A DNA stretch of 61,984 bases from Pseudomonas sp. R-28-1W-6 (GTDB lineage: Bacteria; Pseudomonadota; Gammaproteobacteria; Pseudomonadales; Pseudomonadaceae), in contig NZ_WELK01000008.1 in assembly GCF_009799925.1 (NCBI RefSeq), forward strand, positions 1 to 61,984, written 5' to 3'. A program made the translations under genes and the position numbers. Positions 18,032-26,834 of this stretch are shown here, piece after piece; position 1 is the first letter of the stretch, and each line of letters starts with the position of its first letter. A model generated the notes under the pieces. The model was not told where the DNA came from. It was given only the letters and a program-made list of their open reading frames with translations, and made no database searches.

Positions 18032-19114
18032 ATGAACGCCGTGGCCAAGATCGAGCAGCACAACCCCATAGGTACCGACGGCTTCGAGTTCGTCGAATAC
18101 ACCGCCCCGACCCCGGAAGGCATCGAGCAGCTGCGCCAGCTGTTCACCGCCATGGGCTTCACCGAAACCGCCAAGCACCGCTCCAAGGAAGTCTGGCTGT
18201 TCCAGCAGAACGACATCAACTTCGTGCTCAACGGCAGCCCCACCGGGCATGTGCGCGAGTTCGGCCTGAAGCACGGGCCGAGCGCCTGCGCCATGGCTTT
18301 CCGGGTGAAGAACGCGGCCCAGGCCGCCGCCTATGTCGAGGCCCAGGGCGCCAAGCTGGTTGGCAGCCACGCCAACTTCGGCGAGCTGAACATCCCCTGC
18401 GTCGAGGGCATCGGCGGCTCCTTGCTGTATCTGGTCGACCGCTACGGCGACAAGACCATCTACGACGTCGACTTCGAGTACATCGAAGGCCGCACGCCGA
18501 ACGACCACGCCGTCGGCCTGCTGGCCATCGACCACCTGACCCACAACGTCAAGCGTGGGCAGATGGACGTCTGGTCCGGCTTCTACGAGCGCATCGCCAA
18601 CTTCCGCGAGATCCGCTACTTCGACATCGAAGGCAAGCTCACCGGCCTGCTGTCGCGGGCCATGACCGCGCCGTGCGGCAAGATCCGCATCCCGATCAAC
18701 GAGTCGGCCGACGACAAGTCGCAGATCGAGGAATTCATCCGCGAGTACCACGGCGAAGGCATCCAGCACATCGCCCTGAGCACCGACGACATCTACGCCA
18801 CCGTGCGCCAGCTGCGCGCCAACGGCGTGGAATTCCTCAGCACCCCGGACACCTACTACGCCAAGGTCGACAGCCGCGTGGCCGGCCATGGCGAGCCGAC
18901 CGAGGTGCTGCGCGAGCTGAACATCCTGATCGACGGCGCGCCCGGTGACGACGGCATCCTGCTGCAGATCTTCACTCACACGGTGATCGGGCCGATCTTC
19001 TTCGAGATCATCCAGCGCAAGGGCAACCAGGGCTTCGGCGAAGGCAACTTCAAGGCGCTGTTCGAGTCCATCGAGGAAGACCAGATCAAGCGCGGCGTGA
19101 TTTCCGCGGAGTGA
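18032..19114 (+). CDS. hpd: 4-hydroxyphenylpyruvate dioxygenase
   Basis: A 360-residue enzyme of the usual bacterial length that converts 4-hydroxyphenylpyruvate to homogentisate. It has two VOC-type barrels. The Fe(II) facial triad is carried by IDHLTHNV, GIQHIALSTDD and the C-terminal FFEIIQRKGNQGFGEGNF segment. ATG 18032 follows GAGGAGGCCG. The much longer frame running from 15350 is the shadow of the GGDEF-EAL gene that happens to continue into hpd. The next three genes supply the remaining steps to fumarate and acetoacetate. Confidence 0.97.
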   Translation: MNAVAKIEQHNPIGTDGFEFVEYTAPTPEGIEQLRQLFTAMGFTETAKHRSKEVWLFQQNDINFVLNGSPTGHVREFGLKHGPSACAMAFRVKNAAQAAAYVEAQGAKLVGSHANFGELNIPCVEGIGGSLLYLVDRYGDKTIYDVDFEYIEGRTPNDHAVGLLAIDHLTHNVKRGQMDVWSGFYERIANFREIRYFDIEGKLTGLLSRAMTAPCGKIRIPINESADDKSQIEEFIREYHGEGIQHIALSTDDIYATVRQLRANGVEFLSTPDTYYAKVDSRVAGHGEPTEVLRELNILIDGAPGDDGILLQIFTHTVIGPIFFEIIQRKGNQGFGEGNFKALFESIEEDQIKRGVISAE

Positions 19115-19117
19115 ATC

Positions 19118-19211
19118 GTAGGGTGGATGTCGTTTTTCACATCCACCAGAGAGCACGAGTATTCGGTGGAAAACGCTTCGCGGTTTTACACGGGGTGGCC
19201 ATCCACCCTAC
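19118..19211. repeat. Palindromic GTAGGGTGGATG element
   Basis: GTAGGGTGGATG (19118-19129) and CATCCACCCTAC (19200-19211) are perfect 12-bp terminal inverted repeats. Inside lies a second hairpin, GTGGATGT/ACATCCAC, and an AAAACGCTTCGCGGTTTT hairpin. The 94-bp element fills the space between hpd and the homogentisate dioxygenase gene. It belongs to the GTAGG-type intergenic repeats seen again at 29303, 30096, 36108 and 37764. Confidence 0.8.
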
Positions 19212-19228
19212 ACATCTGGAGCTACGCC

Positions 19229-20368
19229 ATGAGCCGTAACTGGATCAGTTTCCCCCTGCGTGAAGGCGAGTGCTCGCGTCAGGCGCACTGCGACTTCCCG
19301 CAGGGCACCTACGAGCGCGAGATGGGCCGCGAGGGCTTCTTCGGCCCGGTCACCCAGCTGCACCACAAGCACCCGCCCACCGGCTGGGTCGACTGGCAGG
19401 GGCCGCTGCGCCCGCATGCCTTCAACTTCAACCGCATCGCCAGCGAGCGCGACTGCCCGCTGGAGGCGCCGCTGACCCTGCACAACGCCGACGTCAAGCT
19501 GCGCGTGTGGAAGACCCACGGCGCCATGCGCCACCTGGTGCGCAACAGCGACGGCGACGAGCTGCTGTTCGTGCATGATGGCGCCGGGCACTTCTACTGC
19601 GACTTCGGCCACCTGCAATACCGCGACGGCGACTACCTGGTGATCCCGCGCGGCACCGCCTGGCGCATCGAACCGACGGCGCCGAGCCACTTCCTGCTGA
19701 TCGAGAACACCGATGGCGCCTACCAGCTGCCGGACAAGGGCCTGCTCGGCCCGCAGGCGATCTTCGACCCGGCGGTGCTCGACCATCCCAGGCTGGACGC
19801 CGCCTTCAAGGCCCAGCAGGACGAAACCCCCTGGCAGATCCGCATCAAGCGGCGCGGCCAGATCAGCACGGTGACCTATCCGTACAACCCGCTGGACGTG
19901 GTCGGCTGGCACGGCGACAACACCGTGGTGCGCCTCAACTGGCGCGACATCCGCCCGCTGATGAGCCACCGCTACCACCTGCCGCCGTCGGCGCACACCA
20001 CCTTCGTCGCCAATGGCTTCGTCGTCTGCACCTTCACCCCGCGGCCGATCGAGTCCGATCCGGGCGCGCTGAAGGTGCCGTTCTTCCACAACAACGACGA
20101 CTACGACGAGGTGCTGTTCTACCACCGCGGCAACTTCTTCAGCCGCGACAACATCGAGGCCGGGATGGTCACCTTCCACCCCTGCGGCTTCCCCCACGGC
20201 CCGCACCCGAAGGCGCTGAAGAAGGCCCAGGAAGACCCGGCGACCTTCGCCGAGGAAGTGGCGGTGATGATCGACACCCGCCGCGCCCTGGAGGTGGCCG
20301 AGGCCGCCGCCGGCGTGGACGTCCCCGAATACGTGAACTCCTGGCGTGCGCCGGGCAAGGAATCCTGA
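19229..20368 (+). CDS. Homogentisate 1,2-dioxygenase, short form
   Basis: A 379-residue member of the homogentisate dioxygenase family, about 50 residues shorter than the classical HmgA of about 430. The cupin Fe(II) ligands are retained: H287 in FFHNND, E294 in DYDEVLFY and H323 in FPHGPHP, matching the FHRN, SEF and PHGP sites of the human enzyme. It cleaves homogentisate to maleylacetoacetate. Position between hpd and the FAH-family hydrolase supports this. It starts at ATG 19229 and ends at the base where the next gene starts. Family is sure; kinetics and exact substrate are inferred. Confidence 0.87.
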   Translation: MSRNWISFPLREGECSRQAHCDFPQGTYEREMGREGFFGPVTQLHHKHPPTGWVDWQGPLRPHAFNFNRIASERDCPLEAPLTLHNADVKLRVWKTHGAMRHLVRNSDGDELLFVHDGAGHFYCDFGHLQYRDGDYLVIPRGTAWRIEPTAPSHFLLIENTDGAYQLPDKGLLGPQAIFDPAVLDHPRLDAAFKAQQDETPWQIRIKRRGQISTVTYPYNPLDVVGWHGDNTVVRLNWRDIRPLMSHRYHLPPSAHTTFVANGFVVCTFTPRPIESDPGALKVPFFHNNDDYDEVLFYHRGNFFSRDNIEAGMVTFHPCGFPHGPHPKALKKAQEDPATFAEEVAVMIDTRRALEVAEAAAGVDVPEYVNSWRAPGKES

Positions 20369-21351
20369 TGAAACTCGCTTCTCTGAACCAAGGCCGCGAC
20401 GGCGTGCTCCTCGTCGTTTCCCGCGACCTGACCCGCGCGGTCAAGGTGCCGCAGATCGCCGCCACCCTGCAGGCCGCCCTGGACGACTGGGCGCTGAGCA
20501 AGCCCAAGCTGGAGGCGGTCTACCAGCGCCTCAACGACGGCCTGGAGCCGGATGCCTTCTGCTTCGACCAGGCGGCCTGCCACAGCCCACTGCCGCGCGC
20601 CTATCACTGGGCCGACGGCAGCGCCTACGTCAACCACGTCGAGCTGGTGCGCAAGGCGCGTGGCGCCGAGATGCCGGAATCCTTCTGGCACGACCCGCTG
20701 ATGTACCAGGGCGGCGCCGACAGCTTCATCCCGCCGCACAGCCCGATCCGCCTGGCCGACGAGGCCTGGGGCATCGACCTGGAAGCCGAGCTGGCGGTGA
20801 TCACCGACGACGTGCCGATGGGCGCCAGCGCGGCCGAGGCGGCCGGGCATATCCAGCTGCTGCTGCTGGTCAACGACGTGTCGCTGCGCAACCTGATCCC
20901 CGGCGAGCTGGCCAAGGGCTTCGGCTTCTACCAGAGCAAGCCGTCGTCGAGCTTCTCGCCGGTGGCGGTGACCCCGGACGAGCTGGGCGACGCCTGGAAG
21001 GACGGCAAGGTCCACCGCCCGCTGGTCTCGCACATCAACGGCGCGCTGTTCGGCCAGCCGGATGCCGGCACCGACATGACCTTCAACTTCCCGACCCTGG
21101 TCGCCCATGCCGCCAAGACCCGCCCGCTGGGCAGCGGCAGCATCATCGGCTCGGGCACCGTGTCGAACTACGACCGCAGCGCCGGCTCGTCCTGCCTGGC
21201 GGAAAAACGCATGCTGGAGATCGTCGAGAGCGGAGAAGCAAAAACGCCGTTCCTCAAGTTCGGCGACCGCGTGCGCATCGAGATGTTCGACGCCGCCGGC
21301 CACAGCATCTTCGGCGCCATCGACCAGGCGGTGGAGCGCTATGAGCACTGA
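20368..21351 (+). CDS. Fumarylacetoacetate hydrolase-family protein
   Basis: A 327-residue FAH-family enzyme of the short bacterial type. It has metal-binding acidic residues in GIDLEAELAVITDDVPMGAS, the loop LVNDVSLRNLIPGELAKGFG, and GSGTVSNYDRSAGSSCLAEK. In this operon it should cleave fumarylacetoacetate to fumarate and acetoacetate. Its ATG shares one base with the stop of the dioxygenase gene (TGATG), and the maiA start lies 11 bp inside its end, so the three are translationally coupled. Family members also act on other acylpyruvates, but context makes the homogentisate role strong. Confidence 0.92.
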   Translation: MKLASLNQGRDGVLLVVSRDLTRAVKVPQIAATLQAALDDWALSKPKLEAVYQRLNDGLEPDAFCFDQAACHSPLPRAYHWADGSAYVNHVELVRKARGAEMPESFWHDPLMYQGGADSFIPPHSPIRLADEAWGIDLEAELAVITDDVPMGASAAEAAGHIQLLLLVNDVSLRNLIPGELAKGFGFYQSKPSSSFSPVAVTPDELGDAWKDGKVHRPLVSHINGALFGQPDAGTDMTFNFPTLVAHAAKTRPLGSGSIIGSGTVSNYDRSAGSSCLAEKRMLEIVESGEAKTPFLKFGDRVRIEMFDAAGHSIFGAIDQAVERYEH

Positions 21352-22000
21352 GCTGACGCTCTACGGCTACTGGCGTTCCAGCGCCGCCTACCGGGTGCGC
21401 ATCGCCTTGGGCCTCAAGGGCCTGGCCTATCGGCAGGTGCCGGTGCACTTGGTCAAGGACGGCGGCCAGCAGCACGGCGCCGACTACCTGGCGCTCAACC
21501 CGCAGGGCCTGGTGCCGCTGCTGGTAGACGCCGGCAATGGCGGGGTGCGCATCGCCCAGTCGCTGGCCATCCTCGAATACCTCGACGAGGTGTTCCCGGT
21601 GCCGGCGCTGCTGCCGGCCGACCCGGCCCTGCGCGCCCAGGTGCGCGCCCTGGCCCTGCATATCGCCTGCGACATCCACCCGCTGAACAACCTGCGCGTG
21701 CTGCAGTACCTGTCCAGCGAACTGGGCGCCAGCGACGAGGCGAAGAATGCCTGGTACCGCCACTGGGTCGACAGCGGTCTGGCGGCGGTGGAGCAGGGCC
21801 TGGCCGTGTTCGACGGGCGTCTGTCGCTGGGCGAACGCCCCGGCTACCTGGAAGCCTGCCTGATCCCGCAGCTGTACAACGCACGGCGCTTCGCCTGTGA
21901 CCTCAGCGGCTATCCGCGCATCCTTGCTATCGCGGCACGCTGCGAAGCCCTGGAGGCGTTCAAGAACGCCGCACCGGAGGTGCAGCCCGACGCGCAATAA
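21341..22000 (+). CDS. maiA: Maleylacetoacetate isomerase (zeta-class GST)
   Basis: A 219-residue zeta-class glutathione transferase. The active-site motif SSAAYRVRIAL (from YGYWRSSAAYRVRIALGLKG) matches the family SSCSxRVRIAL signature. NPQGLVPLLVD and QSLAILEYLDE form the glutathione site. It isomerises maleylacetoacetate to fumarylacetoacetate, the step between its two upstream neighbours. It overlaps the FAH gene end by 11 bp. Confidence 0.95.
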   Translation: MSTELTLYGYWRSSAAYRVRIALGLKGLAYRQVPVHLVKDGGQQHGADYLALNPQGLVPLLVDAGNGGVRIAQSLAILEYLDEVFPVPALLPADPALRAQVRALALHIACDIHPLNNLRVLQYLSSELGASDEAKNAWYRHWVDSGLAAVEQGLAVFDGRLSLGERPGYLEACLIPQLYNARRFACDLSGYPRILAIAARCEALEAFKNAAPEVQPDAQ

Positions 22001-22041
22001 GGTCCACCCACCTTGCCTAGCTCCGCCGTGCCACAAGCGCG

Positions 22042-22058
22042 GCGGGTTCGATCCCCGT
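22042..22058 (+). other. tRNA T-arm-like fragment
   Basis: GCGGGTTCGATCCCCGT folds as a perfect 5-bp T-stem with a TTCGATC loop. The preceding bases do not form a tRNA body and no CCA follows. It may be a relic of a tRNA used as an integration target, or chance. It lies in the 87-bp gap between maiA and the first aroP-type gene. Confidence 0.35.
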
Positions 22059-22087
22059 CACAGACAAAAACAAAAGGTGACGTAACG

Positions 22088-23500
22088 ATGACTGACCACA
22101 AGTCCTCGGGCACGCTGCAGCGCGGCCTGAAGAATCGCCACATCCAGCTGATCGCCCTCGGCGGCGCCATCGGCACCGGGCTGTTCCTCGGCTCCGCCGG
22201 GGTACTCAAGTCCGCCGGGCCGTCGATGATCCTCGGCTATGCCATCTGCGGCTTCATCGCCTTCCTGATCATGCGCCAGCTCGGCGAGATGATCGTCGAG
22301 GAGCCGGTCGCCGGCTCCTTCAGCCACTTCGCGCACAAGTACTGGGGCGGTTTCGCCGGTTTCCTGTCGGGCTGGAACTGCTGGGTGCTGTACATCCTGG
22401 TGGGCATGTCGGAGCTGACCGCGGTCGGCAAGTACATCCACTTCTGGTGGCCGGAGGTGCCGACCTGGGCCACCGCGGCGGTGTTCTTCCTGGTGGTCAA
22501 TGCGGTCAACCTGGCCAACGTCAAGCTGTTCGGCGAGGCCGAGTTCTGGTTCGCGATGATCAAGGTGGTGGCCATCGTCGGCATGATCGTGCTCGGTTGC
22601 TGGCTGCTGTTCAGCGGCTCCGGCGGCGAGCAGGCGACCGTGGCCAACCTGTGGAGCCATGGCGGCTTCTTCCCCAACGGCGTCGGCGGCCTGGTGATGG
22701 CCATGGCCTTCATCATGTTCAGTTTCGGCGGCCTGGAGATGCTCGGTTTCACCGCGGCGGAAGCCCAGAAGCCGAAGCAGGTGATCCCCAAGGCGATCAA
22801 CCAGGTGATCTGGCGCATCCTGATCTTCTACGTCGGCGCCCTGCTGGTGCTGCTCTCGCTGAGTCCCTGGGATGCCCTGCTGCAGAGCATCAGCAGCGCC
22901 GGCGACCCCTACAGCGGCAGCCCGTTCGTGAAGATCTTCGCCCTGATCGGTAGCGATACCGCGGCGCATATCCTCAACTTCGTGGTGCTCACCGCCGCGC
23001 TGTCGGTTTACAACAGCGGCACCTACTGCAACGGCCGCATGCTGGTGGGCCTGGCCGAGCAGGGCGATGCGCCCAGGGCGCTGGCCAAGGTCGACAAGCG
23101 TGGCGTGCCGGTGCGCGCCCTGGTGGTCTCGGCGCTGGTCACCGTGCTGGCCGTGCTGGTCAACTACCTGATGCCGCACAATGCTCTGGAGCTGCTGATG
23201 TCGCTGGTGGTGGCGGCGCTGGTGATCAACTGGGCGATGATCAGCTACTCGCACCTGAAGTTCCGTCGCCACCAGGATGGCCAGGGCGTGCGCAGCAGTT
23301 TCCGCGCCTTCTGGTTCCCCTTCGGCAACTACCTGTGCCTGGCCTTCGTGCTGTTCATCCTCGGCGTGATGCTGCTGATCCCGGGCATCCAGGTGTCGGT
23401 CTACGCCATCCCGGTATGGCTGCTGCTGATGTGGGGCTGCTACCGGCTGAAGCTGGCCAGGCAGGCCGCGCCGGCCGCGGGCACCTACGAGGCCGCTTGA
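22088..23500 (+). CDS. aroP: Aromatic amino acid permease, first tandem copy
   Basis: A 470-residue APC-superfamily permease with about 12 membrane helices. The family motif GGAIGTGLFLGSAGVLKSAG is in helix 1, followed by LIMRQLGEMIVEEPVAGSFS and the conserved FSFGGLEMLGFTAAEAQKPK. It imports phenylalanine, tyrosine or tryptophan with protons, feeding the adjacent degradation genes. ATG 22088 follows AAAGGTGACG. P. aeruginosa also places aroP beside hpd. A near copy follows at 23732. Confidence 0.9.
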   Translation: MTDHKSSGTLQRGLKNRHIQLIALGGAIGTGLFLGSAGVLKSAGPSMILGYAICGFIAFLIMRQLGEMIVEEPVAGSFSHFAHKYWGGFAGFLSGWNCWVLYILVGMSELTAVGKYIHFWWPEVPTWATAAVFFLVVNAVNLANVKLFGEAEFWFAMIKVVAIVGMIVLGCWLLFSGSGGEQATVANLWSHGGFFPNGVGGLVMAMAFIMFSFGGLEMLGFTAAEAQKPKQVIPKAINQVIWRILIFYVGALLVLLSLSPWDALLQSISSAGDPYSGSPFVKIFALIGSDTAAHILNFVVLTAALSVYNSGTYCNGRMLVGLAEQGDAPRALAKVDKRGVPVRALVVSALVTVLAVLVNYLMPHNALELLMSLVVAALVINWAMISYSHLKFRRHQDGQGVRSSFRAFWFPFGNYLCLAFVLFILGVMLLIPGIQVSVYAIPVWLLLMWGCYRLKLARQAAPAAGTYEAA

Positions 23501-23549
23501 CCCGTAGGGTGCGCAACCGGGCCGCCGTCGCCCGGCTGGCCGGGGAATT

Positions 23550-23573
23550 GCCGGGCTGTATATACTGCCCGGC
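23550..23573. promoter_or_regulatory. Palindrome enclosing a -10-like TATACT
   Basis: GCCGGGC (23550-23556) and GCCCGGC (23567-23573) flank TGTATATACT. The palindrome contains a sigma70-like -10 element upstream of the second aroP copy. A lone half of the GTAGGGTGCGC repeat lies just before (23504-23514). A separate promoter for the second permease is inferred. Confidence 0.45.
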
Positions 23574-23731
23574 GTTTCCGTGACTGGATGCCGCCCTGGC
23601 ATCCCCAGGCCAATAGCCGCGAGCATTCCGCAGGATCACGAGTCCCGTGGGTTTCCGTCACGGAATTGACCGACAGGTGAGCCCATGCCACGCATTCGTC
23701 CTTCCCGTTTCCCGTTCCGGAGCGCCCGCTG

Positions 23732-25132
23732 ATGTCCGAACATCTGCACACCGGCCCGCTCAAGCGCGGCCTGAAAAATCGCCATATCCAGCTGATCGCC
23801 CTCGGCGGCGCCATCGGCACCGGCCTGTTCCTCGGCTCCGCCGGGGTGCTGCAGAGCGCCGGGCCGTCGATGATCCTCGGCTATGCCATCGGCGGTTTCA
23901 TCGCCTTCCTGATCATGCGCCAGCTCGGTGAGATGATCGTCGAGGAGCCGGTGGCCGGTTCCTTCAGCCACTTCGCCCACAGCTACTGGGGGCCGTTCGC
24001 CGGCTTCCTCTCGGGCTGGAACTACTGGGTGCTCTACGTGCTGGTGGGCATGGCCGAGCTCACCGCGGTGGGCAAGTACGTGCAGTACTGGTACCCGGGG
24101 ATCCCCACCTGGGCCACGGCGGCGGCGTTCTTCGTGCTGATCAACGCGATCAACCTGGTCAACGTCAAGGCCTTCGGCGAGACCGAGTTCTGGTTCGCCA
24201 TCATCAAGGTGGCGGCGATCATCGGCATGATCGTCCTCGGTTGCTACCTGCTGATCAGTGGCGCCGGCGGCGAGCAGGCCAGCATCACTAACCTGTGGAG
24301 CCACGGCGGTTTCTTCCCCAATGGCATCAGCGGCCTGGTGATGATGATGGCGATCATCATGTTCAGCTTCGGCGGCCTGGAGCTGGTCGGCATCACCGCC
24401 GCCGAAGCGGACCAGCCGAAGACGGTGATCCCCAAGGCGATCAACCAGGTGGTCTACCGCATCCTGATCTTCTACATCGGCGCGCTGACCGTGCTGCTCT
24501 CGCTGTACCCCTGGGACAGCCTGGTACAGACCCTCACCGCCGGTGGCGATGCCTACGGCAGCAGCCCCTTCGTGCAGATCTTCTCGCTGATCGGCAGCGA
24601 CACCGCCGCGCATATCCTCAACTTCGTGGTGCTCACCGCCGCGCTGTCGGTCTACAACAGTGGCGTGTACTGCAACAGCCGCATGCTCTACGGCCTGGCC
24701 GAGCAGGGCGATGCGCCGAAGGCGCTGATGAAGGTCAACGGGCGCGGCGTGCCGGTGCTGGCCATCGGTGTTTCGGCGGCGGTGACCCTGCTCTGCGTGG
24801 TGGTCAACTACCTGGCGCCGAAGGGCGCGCTGGAGCTGCTGATGTCGCTGGTGGTGGCGTCCCTGGTGATCAACTGGGCGATGATCAGCCTGACCCACAT
24901 CAAGTTCCGCAAGGCCATGCAGGCCAGGGGCGTGGCGCCGAGCTTCAAGGCCTTCTGGTTCCCGCTGAGCAACTACATCTGCCTGGCCTTCGTGCTGTTC
25001 ATCCTCGGCGTGATGCTGCTGATTCCGGGCATTCAGATGTCGGTGTACGCGATGCCGGTGTGGGTGCTGTTCATCTGGGTCTGCTACCGCCTCAAGCTGG
25101 CGACTGGCGCCGCGGTACCCGGTCGGGGCTGA
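23732..25132 (+). CDS. aroP: Aromatic amino acid permease, second tandem copy
   Basis: A 466-residue APC permease, closely similar to the copy at 22088 over its whole length: both carry RGLKNRHIQLIALGGAIGTG, the same FSFGGLE segment and AHILNFVVLTAALSVYNSG. Differences cluster in the substrate-facing and loop segments, for example YVQYWYPGIPTW against YIHFWWPEVPTW. This suggests duplication followed by divergence of substrate preference or regulation. It ends 16 bp before a strong terminator shared with the convergent gene. Confidence 0.9.
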   Translation: MSEHLHTGPLKRGLKNRHIQLIALGGAIGTGLFLGSAGVLQSAGPSMILGYAIGGFIAFLIMRQLGEMIVEEPVAGSFSHFAHSYWGPFAGFLSGWNYWVLYVLVGMAELTAVGKYVQYWYPGIPTWATAAAFFVLINAINLVNVKAFGETEFWFAIIKVAAIIGMIVLGCYLLISGAGGEQASITNLWSHGGFFPNGISGLVMMMAIIMFSFGGLELVGITAAEADQPKTVIPKAINQVVYRILIFYIGALTVLLSLYPWDSLVQTLTAGGDAYGSSPFVQIFSLIGSDTAAHILNFVVLTAALSVYNSGVYCNSRMLYGLAEQGDAPKALMKVNGRGVPVLAIGVSAAVTLLCVVVNYLAPKGALELLMSLVVASLVINWAMISLTHIKFRKAMQARGVAPSFKAFWFPLSNYICLAFVLFILGVMLLIPGIQMSVYAMPVWVLFIWVCYRLKLATGAAVPGRG

Positions 25133-25148
25133 GCGCCACGTACGTGAA

Positions 25149-25175
25149 GAAGCCCGGCCCAGGCCGGGCTTTTTC
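25149..25175. terminator. Bidirectional rho-independent terminator
   Basis: AGCCCGGCC (25151-25159) pairs with GGCCGGGCT (25162-25170) and is followed by a T-run. On the other strand A-rich sequence precedes the stem, so it can serve both the permease and the convergent YdjM-like gene. Confidence 0.88.
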
Positions 25176-25180
25176 ATGCC

Positions 25181-26224
25181 TCAGGGTTTCTCGTTCAGGG
25201 CCTCGGCCCAGCTCAGCAACTGCACCGGCTCGCGCTCGTCCCAGATGCGTTGCCAGAGCACCAGCAGGCGCGCCGGCTCGCCCCGGCTGAAGGGCAGGCG
25301 CTCGACCCGGGCCAGCGGCTGCCAGCGGCCGTCGCGCTGTTCGGCGAAGATGAAGCGGAACGGGTGGTAGCCGGTCATGCCCAGGCGCAGGTCGGTGACG
25401 ACCAGCTGCTCGCCGATCCGGTCGTAGCGCAGCACGCCATGGGTAAACCAGGCCAGCCGCGCATGCTGCGGCGAGTGCTGCAGCACCTCGGCCAGGGCCG
25501 TGCCGCGGGGGATGCGTTCCAGCCGCGGCGGCGCAGCGTCGAGCCAGCCGACCAGGGCTTCGTGGTAGTCCTCGCCGTCCAGCACTATGACCCGCCAGAG
25601 CAGGCTGTTGAACGGCGTGGGGGTGCTGAACAGCTGTTCGGCCTGGATGCCGCGCTGGGCCAGGACCTGCTCGACCTTGTGCTCGGCCATGGCCTTGCCG
25701 CCCAGGCTGAAGGCCAGGTACAGGCTGGACAGGCCCAGGGCGCAGAGCGCCAGCCACTGCGGGCGCTCACGCAGGCCGCGCAGCAGGCCGGCAAGCACCG
25801 CCACCAGCAGCGGCAGGGTATACAGCGGGTCGATGATGAACACCGAGGACCAGGCCACCGGCGGCGTGGCCAGGGGCCAGAGCAGTTGGGTGCCGTAGCT
25901 GGTGAAGGCGTCCAGCAGCGGGTGGGTGATCAATACCAGCCACACGGCGAGGAACAGCCGGCGCGTCGAATAGCCGGGGTCGGGTCGCAGGCGCCTGGCA
26001 ATCAGGGTGATGAACAGGGCCAGGGCGCTGAGCACCAGCAGCGAGTGGCTGAAGCCGCGGTGGTAGGTCATGTCGGCCACCGCGTCGCCGTAGTCGATCA
26101 GCACGTCGAGATCGGGCAGGGTGCCGAGCATGGCGCCATACAGCAGGGCGCGGCGGCCCTGCCAGCGGCCGAGCAGGGCGCCCTGGATGCTGGCACCGAG
26201 TACCGCCTGGGTGATCGAGTCCAT
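25181..26224 (-). CDS. YdjM-like membrane-bound metal-dependent hydrolase family protein
   Basis: A 347-residue protein of the YdjM/DUF457 family. The N-terminal signature MDSITQAVLGASIQGALLG, then LPDLDVLIDYGD and YHRGFSHSLLVLSALALF, holds the conserved D, H and HS residues thought to bind metal. Four to five hydrophobic helices follow in the first half, then a soluble C-terminal domain of about 150 residues. E. coli YdjM is LexA-controlled; no SOS box is evident here. The catalytic role is unproven for the family. Confidence 0.85.
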   Translation of the reverse strand: MDSITQAVLGASIQGALLGRWQGRRALLYGAMLGTLPDLDVLIDYGDAVADMTYHRGFSHSLLVLSALALFITLIARRLRPDPGYSTRRLFLAVWLVLITHPLLDAFTSYGTQLLWPLATPPVAWSSVFIIDPLYTLPLLVAVLAGLLRGLRERPQWLALCALGLSSLYLAFSLGGKAMAEHKVEQVLAQRGIQAEQLFSTPTPFNSLLWRVIVLDGEDYHEALVGWLDAAPPRLERIPRGTALAEVLQHSPQHARLAWFTHGVLRYDRIGEQLVVTDLRLGMTGYHPFRFIFAEQRDGRWQPLARVERLPFSRGEPARLLVLWQRIWDEREPVQLLSWAEALNEKP

Positions 26225-26401
26225 GCTGTTAGCCCCGAGAAATAAATCACACGCTTAACTTAGCGCCGAGGCGGCGGCCTGACAGCGCAGAAATTCCGAC
26301 TAAAAATTTCAGGGCGCTGTCGATTTCGCACCGCGCGCTTCGACCATTGGCAGGAACCGCCGATGTGCAGCGGTCTTTATCCGACGAAAAGGAGAGCAAC
26401 G

Positions 26402-26824
26402 ATGCGATTCATGGTGATAGTCAAGGCCACTGCCGATTCGGAAGCCGGGGTGATGCCCAGCGAGGAACTGCTGACGGCCATGGGCCGATACAACGAGGAA
26501 CTGGTCAAGGCCGGGGTGATGCTGGCCGGTGAGGGCCTGCATCCCAGCGCCAGGGGCGCGCGGGTGCGCTTTTCCGGCAGCCAGCGCAGCGTGGTCGACG
26601 GCCCGTTCGTCGAGACCAAGGAGCTGATCGCCGGCTTCTGGCTGTGGGAAGTGGCGTCGTTGCAGGAATGCATCGACTGGGTCAAGCGCTGCCCCAACCC
26701 GATGCCGGGCGATTCGGAGATCGAGATCCGGCAGATCTTCGAGGCCGAGGACTTCGGCGCCGAGTTCACCCCCGAGCTGCGCGAGCAGGAAGAACGCCTG
26801 CGCGCGCAACTGAGCAAGGACTGA
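26402..26824 (+). CDS. YCII-domain (DGPF) protein
   Basis: A 140-residue YCII-family protein. The signature DGPFVETKELIAGFWLWEVA is present, with a ferredoxin-like fold expected. Family members are small putative dehydratases or modifying enzymes, often encoded next to ECF sigma factors or PhnB-like genes. ATG 26402 follows AAAAGGAGAGCAACG. It is 10 bp from a PhnB-like gene and is probably cotranscribed with it. Function unknown. Confidence 0.88.
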   Translation: MRFMVIVKATADSEAGVMPSEELLTAMGRYNEELVKAGVMLAGEGLHPSARGARVRFSGSQRSVVDGPFVETKELIAGFWLWEVASLQECIDWVKRCPNPMPGDSEIEIRQIFEAEDFGAEFTPELREQEERLRAQLSKD

Positions 26825-26834
26825 GGAGAACATC

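Noticed and set aside
15350..19114. A 1254-codon open frame spanning the GGDEF-EAL gene and hpd
   Set aside because: Its first 890 codons read as low-complexity Arg/Pro/Gly/Ala in the +2 frame of the real GGDEF-EAL gene. Only the part from 18032 is a true gene, so there is no fusion.
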